DNA of 64,000 nucleotides from Urophycis tenuis (GCA_036785325.1 JAXIVH010000045.1:1669969-1733968); one strand, 5' to 3'; shown: positions 11,136-23,043, counted from the first letter of the stretch. The notes: a model not told the origin generated them from the sequence alone. Program-made: numbers and translations.

Positions 11136-12068
11136 TGTGGGAGACCGGCGGCAAGCAGAGAGAGAGACAGTGTTTCCAAGTCCAAGTTAAGATTTATTAT
11201 TTTTTCTTCTGCACTCAAACGTCAGGAAACAAAATGAAAATAAAGACTACATTCAACCAAAGAGTTCTAGGCCTATAAAAGAGGTCAAAATAACAGAACT
11301 GAAAGTAAATTAAGGAGCAGAACAAAGCATGACTGAACTCAAAAGAACCAACCTCCCAAATGAAACACTGAAGGGTTACATATACTTTGCTGACCAGCCC
11401 ACCAAGACATAGAGGGCAGACAAAGACTAACTACTATGTAACCACTTCACAAGACACGGACAAAGGCCAAATAAAATAAAGACAAATGTAAGTAACCAAT
11501 ATTTTCTAAAGCAAAATGATTCTAATTCCCTTCTCTAACAACTAAATAAATGCCTTCAAATAACAATAAACGTCCTATTCCCCCCTGACGTTCCCGAGGA
11601 CTTGGATCATGCCACCGGACTCTAAATGTGAAGTGCTACCCACAGGAAGCCCTTTGCCCGGATGACGTCAGGAGGAAGTTGGGAGCTGCGGCTGCTCCAC
11701 GCCAGGGTCTCTCTCCACCAACACCACAGTAACTTAAATAAACTCAGAAAGACAAAATGTAAGTAACAGAATCACAAATTAAACAAACTATGCACCTAGC
11801 TGTAACTTAAGTGTGAACCGCAAAATAAAGTGTAAAATTGAGAAAACGGTGTTGCGTGTTAATTGTTTGTTTGTTTAATGTCTCGCATGTATGTTGTGTA
11901 GCGTGTATGCAGGATGATTGTGATGGTAACTAAATAAAGTACCGTGTAATGTTAATGAATGCCAAATGTGTAAAAATGAAACGGAACAAAAGAAATGCGG
12001 TGTAGGGAAGAGAGTAGAAGTGGTGCTTTGCCCTTTATCAATGTGCGGCCGCAGGGCCGGCCGTCACA
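11136..12068 (+). mobile_element. solo LTR with GATC target duplication
   Basis: Begins TGTGGGAG and ends CGTCACA, flanked by GATC at 11132-11135 and 12069-12072. TATAAAAG at about 11275 and AATAAA at about 11933 give the plus orientation. Deleting it with one GATC restores the LINE tail GGGATCAATAAAG. No second LTR is present, so the internal part was presumably lost by LTR-LTR recombination. Confidence 0.75.
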
Positions 12069-12103
12069 GATCAATAAAGAATTTTGAATGTTTGAATCTT
12101 GAA

Positions 12104-14550
12104 AAACAGACGGTCTGAAGGTGCCACATTAATGTAGCATGTAGGTCTGTATGGGGGGAGGGAGAGAGTCAGTGTCAGGGGGGCTCCGGGCCTTGTTGAG
12201 GCTAGTAGCAGACGGGGAAAAAACTTCTTGTGACGTGAGGTTTTGGTCCTGATGGACCGCAGCCTTCTGCCAGAGGGGAGTGACTCAAAGAGTTTATGAC
12301 TGAGGTGGGAGGGGTCGGCCATAATCTTACCTGCACGCCTCAGGGTCCTGGAGGTGTACAGGTCCTGGAGCAACGGCATATTGCAGCCAATCACCTTCTC
12401 TGGAGATCGAATAACGTGCTGTAGTCTGCCCTTGTCCTTGGTGGTGGCAACAGCGAATCAGATGGTGATGGAGGAGGTGAAGATGGACTCAATGATGGAG
12501 GAGTAGAAGTGCACCATCATTGTCCTGGGCAGGTTGAATCTCTTCAGCTGCATCAGGAAGTACATCCTCTGCTGGGCTTTCTTGATGAGGCAGCTGATGT
12601 TCAACTCCCACTTGAGGTCCCGGGAGATGACAGTTCCCAGGAAGTGGAAAGACTCCACAGTGTCAATTGTGGAGTCATAGAGGGTGATGGGGGCAGGTGA
12701 GGCTGAGTTCTTCCTGAAGTCCACAACCATCTCCACTGTCTTTAGAGCATTGAGCTCTAGGTTGTTTCGGCTGCACCCTGTCACCAGATGGTCTACCTCC
12801 CACCTGTAGTCAGACTCATCAACATCAGAAATTAGTCCGATGAGGGTGGTGTCATCTGCAAACTTCAGAAGCTTGACGGACTGGGGACTGGAGGTGCAGC
12901 TGTGTGTGTACAGGGAGAAGAGCAGAGGAGAAAGAACACAGCCCTGGGGGGAACCAGTGCTGATGTTCTGTGAGTCGGAGATGTGTTTTCCCAGCTTCAC
13001 ATGCTGCTTCCTGTCAGACAGGAAGTCTTTAATCCACCTGCAGGTAGGAGTCAGGAGTCAGGCACACTCAGCTGGGAGAGCTTCTCCTGAAGCAGAGTCG
13101 GGATGATAGTGTTGAAAGCAGAGCTGAAATCCACAAACAGGATCCTGGCATAGGTTCCTATGCTGGAGGATGTAGTGGAGGGCCAAGTTGACTGCTTCGT
13201 CTACAGACCTGTTGGCTCTATAGGCAAACTGCAGGGGGTCCTGGAGGGGGTCAGTGATGACTCTCAGGTGTGAGAGCACAAGGCGCTCAAAGGACTTCAT
13301 AACTGCAGAGGTCAGGCCGACGGGTCTGAAGTCGTTAAGTCCTGTGGTCCTTGACTTCTTGGGAACAGGAATAATAGTTGAGTTCTTGAAGCAGGCTGGC
13401 ACGTGACATGTCTCCAGTGAGGTGTTGAAAATGTCTGTGAACACTGGAGACAGCTGATCAGCGCAGTGCTTCAAGGTGGATGGGGAGACAGAATCCAGGC
13501 CAGCAGCTTTCCGGGTTCTGTCACCTGAAGAGTTTGTTGACGTCCCTCTCGTGGATGGAAAGAGTCGTCACTGAGGTTGGTGGGGGGGTCGAAGGGGGGA
13601 CCTTTACGTTGGACATTGGTGGAGGTGCCCAGGCCCCTGCTGAGGTGGAGGAGGTGGAGGTGATACACCGGAGCTGGAGCTGTTGGGAGGTGTCGTGGGG
13701 GATTGTTGCAGGACTGTCCCTTTGTCTTTCAAAGCGGCAGTAGAACTTGTTCAGGTCATTGGCCAGACGATGGTCGTTGATGGAGTGGGGGGCCCTTAGG
13801 CTTGTAGTTGGTGATTTGCCTTTGCCCTTTCCATGCAGACGCAGAGTCATTGGCTGAGAAGTGGTGTTTGAGCTTCTCAGAGTACAGTCGTTTAGCCTTT
13901 TTCACCGCCTTGCTAAACTTGTACTTCGCCTCTTTATATCTATCTTTGTCCCCACTCCTGATGGCCTCTTCCTTATCCAACCTTAACCTTCTGAGTTGCT
14001 GTAAACCAGGGTTTGTCATTGTTGTAACTCACCCTGGTGTGTGTTGGAATACAGCTGTCCTCACAGAAACTGATGTAGGACGTCACAGCCTCTGTGTCAG
14101 ACTGTTGGTAGCAGTCCTGAACACCCAGTCAGTAGAGTCCAAACTCGGCTGGAGATCCTCCATAGCCTCACTGGTGTGTCCCAGTGCAGCACGGGGGACG
14201 GCGTGATAGGCATCCCTGACTGTGGCGTAACAGTGATCCAGAAAGTTCCCCTCTCTGGTCGGGCATTTAATAAACTGTCTGTATTTAGGGAGTTCATGAG
14301 TGAGGTTTCCTTTGTTAGTCACCAGCAACAATAACTAAAGAGTCAACCCGCAGTATCTGGTCGGCGAGCATGCGCTGTGCGTCCTGCACCTTCGCCTGCG
14401 CCGGAATGTAAACACCGACCAGAATGAATGAAGCAAAGTCACGGATTGAATAAAAAGGCTTACAGTTTATGATGAAAGATTCCAGGTCAGGAGAACAGTG
14501 CTGCTGGATCACTGTCACGTTGTTGCTCCAACACTGTTGATGTAAAGAAG
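12104..14550 (-). pseudogene. Rex1-like ORF2: endonuclease end, reverse transcriptase, C-terminus
   Basis: Minus-strand pieces, in order of translation: an endonuclease part with FASFILVGVYIPAQA (14518-14315) and a degraded continuation to 14083. A linker rich in Lys/Arg/Glu follows (14019-13756). The reverse transcriptase has VPKKSRTTGLNDFRPVGLTS (near 13370) and, after a frameshift, GSPQGCVLSPLLFSLYT and the catalytic FADD (13000-12458). The C-terminal block HKLFESLPSGRRLRSIRTKT lies at 12394-12200. Multiple frameshifts and stops separate the pieces. The FADD catalytic pair is intact, but the gene as a whole is dead. Confidence 0.8.
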
Positions 14551-14564
14551 TAGAAGAATTACTC

Positions 14565-14835
14565 TTTTGATCCCCTGAGGGAAATTTGGTCTCTGCATTT
14601 AACCCAATCGTGAATTAGTGAAACACTCAGAACACAGTGATGGTGAGGCACACAGTGAGGTGAAGCACACACTTAAACCTGATGCAGTGAGCTGCCTGCA
14701 ACAGCGGCGCTCGGGAGCAGTGAGGGGTTAGGTGCCTTGCTCAAGGGCACTTCAGCCGTTCGTACTGGTCGGGGTTCGAACCGGCAGCCCTCCGGTTACA
14801 AGTTCGGAGCCCTAACCAGTAGGCCGCGGCTGCCC
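14565..14835 (-). mobile_element. tRNA-derived SINE (minus copy of the same family)
   Basis: On the minus strand this reads with the same head, B box GGTTCGAACC, body and tail as the copy at 4486-4755. It splits the endonuclease of the Rex1-like LINE. The two copies lie in different LINEs and in opposite orientation, so they are independent insertions. Confidence 0.85.
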
Positions 14836-15130
14836 TTAAAAACAGATTCCTCCACTCCTCCGCTCTGAAGAGTTGGAAGCCTGCCAGCTGCAGCGCAGAG
14901 TCTGGTGTTAAACCACAAAGCCACGTCTCCGTGAAGCACAAAACAGCGGATGAAGAAAAGTCCCTGTTTTTCCCCAACAGCAGTTGTAATTTGTCCAGTT
15001 TGTTGGGCAGTGAATGCACGTTAGAGAGAAATATTCCCTGTAGAGGTGTGTGTAATCCGCGCTGGCGAAGACACACAAGCGCACCGGCACATTTCCGTCT
15101 CCTCCGACGTTCCACTGCGTGAGCAAAGGT
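14836..15130 (-). pseudogene. Rex1-like ORF2: endonuclease N-terminal block
   Basis: Minus-strand text FLSNVHSLPNKLDKLQLLL and then LCFTETWL is the start of the LINE apurinic endonuclease. It is cut from the rest of the endonuclease by a SINE insertion at 14565-14835 in the same (minus) orientation. Upstream minus-strand sequence to about 15260 is probably the 5' leader of the element. Confidence 0.75.
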
Positions 15131-15422
15131 GAGTGCACCTGTGACCAGAATGTCCAAAATGTCCAGCGTTGGGAGAAGAAAGTAGGAAATAAATCCTCTG
15201 GTTTTGTTACCCTGATGTTCATGATCTCTTCTCTGCTGAAAGAGCTCCGGGTGCCATCGGAGGACATAGCCTGATTTTGGCAAATGTGTATGGCCCAAAC
15301 TGGGACAACGAAAACATTTTCAATTTTTTTTTTCTCTCTCTTTGGTGATTTTAATTGCTGTCTTGACCGCTCACTTGATCGATCATCCAATAAGCCCTCT
15401 GATCTATCTAGATCATCAAAAG

Positions 15423-18378
15423 ATCATCAAAAAATGTGTGTGGTGTCTTACAACTGTCGTGGCCTCCGAGTTGGCCACACGGCAGCTGACAAGGCCAGGC
15501 GCCTTGTTGTTGACGCTTTGCTGGGTGACAGTGATGTGCTGTGCATTCAGGAGAGCTGGCTGGCCAAACAAGACTTGGACAAACTAAATGACTTGCACCC
15601 CGATTTCCATGGTGCGGGTGAATCAACTACTGACTTCAGCACCAAGATCGTCAGAGGTAGGATTGCTGGTGGTGTGGCGATCTTATGGAATTTAAAATAT
15701 GACTCTATGGTGAAAGTTGTGCGTCTTAACGTGGACTGGGCCATTGGCTTAGAATTTAATTTCAATGGAAAGATTTTTATTATTCTTAATGTATATACAC
15801 CTTATGAATCATATGATCATGTTGATGAATATGTTAGCAGGCTTGCTTGTATTTAGTCCTTCATCGGAGACAACAGCTCAACATGTATTTATGTCTTAGG
15901 TGATTTTAATGCTGACTTGGCAGATAGCAAGTCTCTGTTTTATAAACATATGCTGAGTTTTTCCAAAGATAGTAATCTTGTCATCTCAAGTAAAATCTTT
16001 CTGCCTGACACTAGTTATACATATATTAGTGAAGCTTGGAATACCACTTCATGGCTCGACCATATTTTATCTACTGCTGATGCCCATGCCTCCTTACAAA
16101 GCATTGAGATTTGTTATGGGTTGGCTACCACTGACCACATTCCTATTGCTATGGTGTTGAATGTGGAAAATGTCCCCAAGGTAGATAAAAATGAAGAGGC
16201 TTATGAGGCCAAAATAAATTGGGGGAAACTATCTGAATGTGATGTTCTTAAATACTGTTTTAATTCCGATGCTGCCCTGAGTAAATTGCAGCTACCTATG
16301 AATGCCATTTGGTGCACTGATATCAATTGTGTGGACACTTCTCACAGGAATGGTTTATGTGATATGTATAATGACATATTAAAAGCCTTAATTGAGGCTA
16401 GTGGGTCCTTATTCACTCAGACCAGGAAAACCAGAAATATAAAGCCTGGGTGGAATAATTTTGTTGCAAATCATCTTACTGAAGCCAATATGGCTCATAA
16501 AGCCTGGGTGTTAGCTGGGCAGCCCAGACAGGGTCCTTTGCTTGAGCATAAAAAGAAAATGAATGCCAAATATAAATATGCATTGCGGTACATAACTAAG
16601 CATGAGCAGGCGCTGAGTGCTTCCTCAATGGCTGACTACTTGCTTAAAAATAATATTACTAATTTCTGGAATGAGGTGAAAACCCTTAATAGAACTAAGA
16701 CCGCTTTCCCATATAATATAGAGGGGGTAACTGCACCAGAGGAAATTGTTGACATCTGGAGGCAGCACTATTCAGCGTTATTCAACTGTATAAGGAGTGA
16801 GCCTTATGATGTTGGTGTGATAGAGGACAGATATATCTATTTTCATCCAAATGATGTTGTTAAGGCCATAGGGCAACTTGCAGACAGAAAAGCTTGCGGC
16901 ATGGATAACATCACATCTGAGCACCTAAAGCTAGCTGGCCCCAGGTTGGCAGTGCTTCTGTCTATTTGTTTCTCTGGACTGGTGTGTCATGGTATATTGC
17001 CTGATTCCATGATGTCTGTCATTCTTGTTCCAGTAATCAAGGACAAGACTGGTAAGGTTGGTAGTATTGATAATTATAGACCGATAGCCCTTGCCAGCAT
17101 TATCTCAAAAGTTCTTGAAAGTCTCATTCTTGACAAAATAAGTGCCTGTATATCCACCACCGATAATCAATTTGGCTTTAAGCCTAAGCATAGCACTGAT
17201 CAATGTATTTATGCACTGAAAGAGATTGTTGAGACATATAGAAGTCAGGGCTCTGGTATGCTTTTAGGTTTTATCGATGCGTCCAAGGCGTTTGACCGCA
17301 TCAATCATTTTAAATTGTTTAATAAACTCATATGCAGGGGTGTCCCCAGCAGTTTGGTACGAATCTTAGCCTTTTGGTACTCTAACCAAAGTGTGCGGGT
17401 TAAATGGGGGAACACTCTATCTACACCTTTTCATGTCAGTAATGGGGTACGGCAGGGGGGGATTTTATCTCCAGCCTTATTTAATGCCTATATGGATGAC
17501 CTGTCTAGGCAGTTGGGGGCATGCCAAACAGGCTGTATGGTTGGCGGAATGTTGATTAATCATTTCTCATATGCAGATGATCTAAACATTCTATCACCAA
17601 GTAGCAGTGGGTTCCAACAGCTCCTTAATATCTGTTCTGATTATGGGGTAGAATTTGATATTAAATACAACGCAAAGAAGAGTGTGGTTATGACCTGTAG
17701 AACAAAAGATGACTTGAAAATTAAATTCCCTTCTTTCTATCTATCTGGAGAGGAGCTGGGAGAAGCTAATACCACAAAATATCTGGGGCACATCCTAACT
17801 GATACGATGGAGGATGATGCTGACATGAGCAGACAGAGGAGAGTGCTATATGTCCAAGCCAACATGCTGGCTAGAAAATTCCATCACTGCACTACAGATG
17901 TTAAAATCAACCTGTTTCGAACTTATTGCTCCCCTCTTTACACAGCTCCACTCTGGGTTAGATACAAGAAGGAGAGCCTGCTCAAGCCGAAAGTAGCTTA
18001 TAATGACTGTCTCAGGATTCTCCTGAAGAAACCAAGGAGTACCAGAGCAAGCCAGCTGTTCTGCAAACTAGGTCTAACTACTTTCATGGCTTTGATGAGA
18101 AATCTCACCTTCAAGTTTATGAACAGGCTGGATCAATCCACAAATGAGCTTATTGTTCAGATAGTAGATCCAAGTCGTAGCTCTGTGAGGTACATGTCTA
18201 AAATCTGGGAACACTGGCATGTGTGCCTTCACTAGGTTTTTTTTTTGTATATTTTATTTTATTTTTTTATTTTTTTTTGTATAAAATGTGTATATATGAA
18301 TGTGTGATGTATTGTTTTTATTGATCTGTGTACTGTGTTGTCTCTCCTGTGGGCCTTGAGCCTGTAATAAAAGTTTAT
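15423..18378 (+). mobile_element. CR1/L2-group LINE, nearly complete
   Basis: Inserted in L1 endonuclease text. AAAAG occurs at 15418-15422 and 18379-18383 as a likely target duplication, and L1 reads through when one copy is removed (SSK then VIQLFMEQ). The element consists of almost nothing but one long reading frame (15434-18235) plus a 140-bp T-rich 3' part ending near AATAAAAGTTTATA. No ORF1 is seen. Clade below CR1/L2 group not assigned. Confidence 0.75.
15434..18235 (+). pseudogene. LINE endonuclease-reverse transcriptase, one in-frame stop
   Basis: A 934-codon frame from ATG 15434 to TAG 18233-18235, interrupted only by TAG at 15854-15856. The N-terminal endonuclease (residues about 1-230) has VVSYNCRGL, CIQESWL, LGDFNADL and a TTDHIPI block. 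The reverse transcriptase (about 390-720) has YRPIALASIISKVLE, FIDASKAFDRINH, NGVRQGGILSPALFNAYMDD and the catalytic YADD (17570-17581). A thumb-like and C-terminal region ends in KIWEHWHVCLH. It lacks other visible lesions, so it is the youngest LINE here. It would nick target DNA and copy its RNA in place. Confidence 0.85.
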
Positions 18379-18383
18379 AAAAG

Positions 18384-21300
18384 TAATTCAACTATTTATG
18401 GAGCAATATGCAGTTGCAGATGCCTGGCGCTTCCTCAATCCTAGTACTAAACAGTTCTCTTTCTTTTCTCCTGTCCATGGCACATTCTCCCGTATTGATT
18501 ACTTTCTCATTGATAGCAAACTCCTACCATCTGTAAGTTCATGCTCCTACAATCCCATTGTGATATCTGACCATGCAACAGTGGTTGTTGACATCTCTCT
18601 TCCTGGTAGATCTGTGACAAGATCCCCCTGGCGCTCTAATTCTTTATTGCTTTCTGACCCAAACTTTGTTTTGACTATTAAGAACCGCATTGACCTTTAT
18701 ATCTCTACCAATGTAAACCCAGATACATCGGCTGCAGCCATCTGGGAGGTGTGAAAAGCCTACCTGAGAGGAGAGATAATAGCTTACTCAGCGTATCAGA
18801 AAAAGATCACCTCAGAGAAAAGTGCTAGCCTTGCTAGAGTTAAATCAGAACTTAACTCTAAATGTGTGGACTCACCCAATTCACGAAAAAGGCTGAATTT
18901 GATCTCCTAGCTTCCAATGAAGTTGCAGTCTCAATCACACCATAATATTTATGATGTTAAAATCACATCATAAATATTTTGAGTTTGGAGATAAACCTAG
19001 TAAACTGCTTGCACACCAAATCTGCCAAGCATCTTCATCACAACATATAACTCAGTACCACTGATGGCACAACTATTGACCCACAGGGAAGTAACAAACA
19101 TTTCAGACTTCTATGCCAAATTATACAACTCTGAATGTGTGGCGGATGAGAAACATGATGAGAAACGGATGAGAAACAGTATGACAATTTTTTTTAACTC
19201 CTTAGAGATTCCCTCCATTGACAGTGCAACATCATCTAGACTGGATGAACCCTTTTCAATTGGTGAACAGTGTGTTTATGCTGATGCAGAGTGGTAAATG
19301 CCCAGGCCCTGATGTCCTCCCGGCTGAACTATATAACACATTCTCATATCAATTAGCTCCAATTTTATTTAACATGTTCAAAGAATCTATGCAACATGAC
19401 AATCTTCCCCCCACATTAAGACAGGCCACCATTTCTCTCCTTTTAAAAAAGGACAAAGACCCACTTCTTGTGGTAACTACCGCCCCATCTCTCTGCTATG
19501 TGCAGATGTCAAACTCTTGGCCAAAATGTTGGCTAGGCGTCTGGAGACTGTGCTACCAACCATTGTAGGTACTGACCAAACAGGGTTTGTTAAAGATAGA
19601 CATTCTTTCCATAATGTTCTACGTTTATTTGATATTGTTTATGCACCGACAGTGACCCTCCAACACCCCTTAGGTGGTTATTTCCATGGATGCAGAGAAG
19701 GCATTTGACCATGTAGAATGGTCGTACTTGTTCTGTGTTAAAGCGTTTGGCTTTAACCTTTATATCATGGATTAGGCTTTTATATACGTCCCCCCAAGCT
19801 TGTGTTTGCACAAACAATGATTATTCTGACTACTTCCTCCTCAAGCCAGGACCCGTCGGGGGTGTCCACTTTCTCCACTCTTGTTCGCCATTGCCATTGA
19901 ACCATTGGCAGTGGCCCTAAGGTCCAGTCAGATACCAGGCAAGGAGGTAGCGTCGAACATAAAGTGTCCCTGTATGCAGATGACCTCTTACTCTTTGTCT
20001 CTGACTTTGACAGAGCTTTCCCTCTTGTCTTAGACTTACTGAAGGAGTTAGGCTACAAACTAAATTTCCCAAAAAGTTAATTAATGCCAATTAATGCTGG
20101 AGCCATGGCATATCCATTATCTGACCTACAGGATCTTCAGCGGTGGTCTCTTTTGCCTCTCTCTCTTGCTGGGCGGGTAAACTGTGTTAAATGAATGTGC
20201 TCCTCAAATTTCTATATCTCTTCCAATGTATACCAATTTTCCTTATTAAACGTTTCTTTCACTCACTTGACCACACAATCTCCCATTTTTTATGGAACAA
20301 GAAGCCCCCTAGAGTTAAAAAAAAAAAAAAGACACTAAAACCTAAGGAGCTGGGTGGTCTAGCCTTACCCAGCTTCTTACTCTATTACTGGACAATAAAC
20401 ATTAGAGCCATGTTACACTGCTGTTGCACTAATGACCAACCCCCACCCAGGTTGAGGCGGCCTCATGTGGTTCATCATCTCTGATGTCCCTCCTGTGCTT
20501 TCCCACGACTATATCACCATCTTGCACTCACATCCTATTGTTGTGAAAAAATGTCTTAAAATCTGGACACAATTTGAACAACATTTTACAGTGCAATCTA
20601 TACCTGGTATGGTTCCTGTTTGTTCTAATCTCCTGTTCACTCCATCCATTATTGACAATGCTTTGTTAATCTGGAGAGAAAAGGAATTTCATCCTTTAAC
20701 CATCTTTACATTGATGGTAAATTTGCTTCTTTTGGTCAGTTAGCACAGGCTTATAACTTGCCTTCAACCCACTTTTTCAGGTACTTGCAGATAAGAGATT
20801 TTGTACGTAACCGATTTCCCAGTTTACCCACCATACCTTCTCCCACACTTATTGACACCATGTTTTAAATCAACCCCTACCGGAGAGGTACAATTGTAGA
20901 TTTACTACACTCTTCTTGCGCACAAATCCTGAGCTTCTGATGCCCTACGTACTGCATGGTCGGCTGATCTTAATATAGAGATAGACCCTGCGGTATGGGA
21001 GCCTGCTCTGAAATGAGTCCACTCATCCTCTGTCTGTGCCCGGCATGGAGTCTTCTAATGCAAATGCACAGGGTCCATTGGTCCAAAAGTAAACTGGCTC
21101 ATATATTCTCAGGTGTAGACTCAAGCTGTGACTGGTGCCATTTATGACCGGCCGGTCTTGGCCATATGTTCTGGGCTTGTCCTGTCCTTGCGCTGTTCTG
21201 GAAGGGTGTTTTTGACACTCTATCAGCCATTACTTCTACCAACACCTATCCCTCACTATTAGTGGCCTTGTTTGGTGTCCTACCTAGTGGCCATTCACTA

Positions 21301-21430
21301 CCATCCTACTTATGTGAACTTGTGGCCTTTCTCTCACTCTTAGCGAGGCGTGTTATATTGCTACATTGGAAGAACTCCCACCCCCCTCCCACTCTTAAGC
21401 GATTAGGGATGCCCTTCATTTTATGACACT
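18384..21430 (+). pseudogene. L1 ORF2: endonuclease end, reverse transcriptase, C-terminus (decayed)
   Basis: Pieces in order: VADAWRFLNPSTKQFSFFSP and RIDYFLIDSKLLPSV (18398-18754) finish the endonuclease. A damaged linker follows, with FYAKLYNSECV (19064-19297). Reverse transcriptase blocks include KCPGPDVLPAELYNTF (19307 on) and LYADDLLLFV (about 19968-19997). Connection-domain text runs 20190-20740 and the C-terminus HMFWACPVLALFWKGVF 21160-21430. At least six frameshifts are needed to join these. It continues the L1 begun at 2503. Confidence 0.75.
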
Positions 21431-21607
21431 GGAAAAAATGAAATACTCTTTGCGTGGCAAAGAGTATTTAATTTTTTCTTCTTCTTAGATCTTGTCAGGT
21501 CTCTTCAACTAGATACCACCACCATTGATTAATTCACCCTAACAACGCACCAATGTCCTGTTTCAACTAGCCTTATTGGTAGCACATATTAGCAGCATGA
21601 AGCACTA

Positions 21608-23006
21608 CTTATTAGGGACCGAGCCTGTGAAACAGGACGAAGGTCCCTTTTGTTTTTGGTCCATTTATTTTTTTTTGTTATTAGGGACCGAGCCTGTGAA
21701 ACAGGACGAAGGTCCCTATTGTTTTTGTTATTATTATTTCAGGGATCTTTGATGTTGATTTGCACTATCTGAACATAAACGAAAAGTCAATTTTTTTTGG
21801 CAAAGTTGTCAGGCCTGGTGAAAATTTTTATATTCTAGGCGTCACGATCATGTCGCGCACTAAGAAAGCCTAGCTGGAGCTGTTTATGAGCAACCTTTGT
21901 AACGCCTATAACTTCCGCAAAACTTGGCGCACATTCAAAAACGTTATATGTACGGATGCGGGCAAACATGCTGCACCTCGCTGTGTCAACTAGTTGTATT
22001 GTCGCCTGCCTTCATTTTCCATATTGGCAAGTATGATTAACACAAAACTTGGTAGGCACATACCTCATGGCTCCCTGAGGCAGGGGTTAAAAGGACAAAA
22101 AAAATCTGCCACGGGATGGCGCTCTAAAAGCAGCGGAAATCACTGTACAAACACCGTAATAGTTATGAATCTCAAATTCACTGGACACGTGTATAGTGCT
22201 GCCAAAAGCTCACATCCCAAAAATCGTGCTTGTCGTGGTAGTAGCGCCCCCTACAGGCTTTAAAAACGACAGCCCCGACACCACGTTTCACGTACATGTA
22301 TGAAACTCGGTAGGCACATTAAGCAGGCCCAGACCAACAAAAAGGACCCATACCCCCTAACCCACCGGAAGTCAGATATTTGCCTTCAAAATTGCGAAAT
22401 TTTGCGATTTTCGCATCCTATTTGAATGAACTCCCCCCAGGGGATTTGTCTCTTGGGCTTCAAGTTGTTTGTGTAGGTTCAGTGCTTGGGCTCCAAATTT
22501 TTTGTGTACATTCACATGATGGTGCTTACCAAAAGTTGTACTATTTGCGACTCTACCTCGAAGGGCGTGGCCATGGCGTGCCGTCAAAGTCGGCCATATT
22601 CAATTATGTCGTCTTTTATACCCATGTTTGTAAACAAACTCCTCCCAAGGGATTTATCCGTTCTGCTTCAAAATTGGTCAGTACAGCTAAAACGTGGTTC
22701 TTAACTAAGGTTGTGCTATTTGCGACTCTACCTTGAAGGGCGTGGCCAGGGCGTGCCCTCAAAGTCGGCCATACCGCACAGTTCGTGGACAGCCACAAAC
22801 GAGAACCTGTCACGCCATCCTTGTGCAAATGACAACCTGTCAGGACACCATCCACGTTAACGACGACCTGTCACGACACCATCCACATGAACAACGACCT
22901 GTAACGACATCATCCACGTGAACGACGACCTGTCACGACGCCATCCACATGCCGCCGAGTCACGTGCCGGCGAGGTCCCACCCAATGTCCCGCGGGGCAT
23001 TAACCC
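21608..23006. mobile_element. hairpin-bearing Helitron-like repeat (unclassified)
   Basis: Begins with two copies of a compound hairpin (21611-21645 and 21682-21716): GGGACC, then CCTGTGAAACAGG, then GGTCCC. It ends near GCGGGGCATTAACCCTAG before T-rich sequence at 23007; CTAG followed by T fits the CTRR-T end of Helitrons. The interior has no coding text. Similar GGGACCGAGC...AAGGTCCC repeats are, as I recall, widespread in fish. Class assignment is weak. Confidence 0.4.
22822..22952 (+). repeat. 31-bp tandem repeat, about four copies
   Basis: Unit AACGACGACCTGTCACGACA followed by CCATCCACGTG. Copies start near 22828, 22860, 22891 and 22922. It lies in the last part of the hairpin-bearing repeat. 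Confidence 0.8.
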
Positions 23007-23011
23007 TAGTT

Positions 23012-23015
<4 letters not shown>

Positions 23016-23042
<27 letters not shown>

Positions 23043-23043
23043 G
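23016..23043. repeat. ATT trinucleotide microsatellite
   Basis: Uninterrupted TTA/ATT units directly after the hairpin-bearing repeat. Confidence 0.9.

Larger units (their letters stand above)
3331..12103 (+). mobile_element. L2-like LINE, plus strand, with five nested insertions
   Basis: Coding text runs 3333-4480, resumes after a SINE at about 4765-5145, then at about 6935-7084 and 7571-8796. The 3' untranslated part continues at 8797-8883, 10728-11135 and 12069-12103. The 3' end reads GGGATCAATAAAG plus short TTGAATCTTGA-type units, typical of fish L2/Rex-group tails. Inserts are a SINE, a hAT, a PIF/Harbinger MITE, a small LTR element and a solo LTR. Removing the MITE with one target copy restores the reading frame, and removing the solo LTR with one GATC restores the tail, which supports the nesting order. 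Confidence 0.75.
3113..15260 (-). mobile_element. Rex1-like LINE, minus strand, itself interrupted
   Basis: The 3' tail lies at 3113-3330; read on the minus strand it ends in repeated GATTCT units after GGCAATAAACTT. The coding part is at 12104-15260. The two parts are separated by a plus-strand LINE (3331-12103). The element sits inside L1 ORF2. Decayed coding pieces on the minus strand cover the endonuclease (about 15050-14084), linker and reverse transcriptase (13474-12458) and C-terminus (12394-12104). Assignment to Rex1 rests on the tail and on remembered resemblance, not on a search. Confidence 0.65.
2503..21600 (+). mobile_element. L1-like LINE, split into three parts by nested insertions
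   Basis: Three collinear plus-strand pieces read as one L1: 2503-3112 (ORF1 C-terminus and ORF2 start), about 15261-15422 (endonuclease middle, motif NVYGPNWDN then GDFNC) and about 18384-21600 (endonuclease end, reverse transcriptase and C-terminus). Removing the inserts makes the endonuclease text contiguous at both junctions. Several frameshifts and stops make it non-functional. The YADD box of the reverse transcriptase is at about 19974-19985 and a Cys-rich C-terminal region at about 21130-21430. The 3' end is estimated from where the hairpin-bearing repeat begins. Confidence 0.75.

Noticed and set aside
22780..22960. Regularly spaced 31-bp repeats, CRISPR-like at first glance
   Set aside because: Units are directly adjacent with no unique spacers and the genome is eukaryotic; it is a minisatellite.
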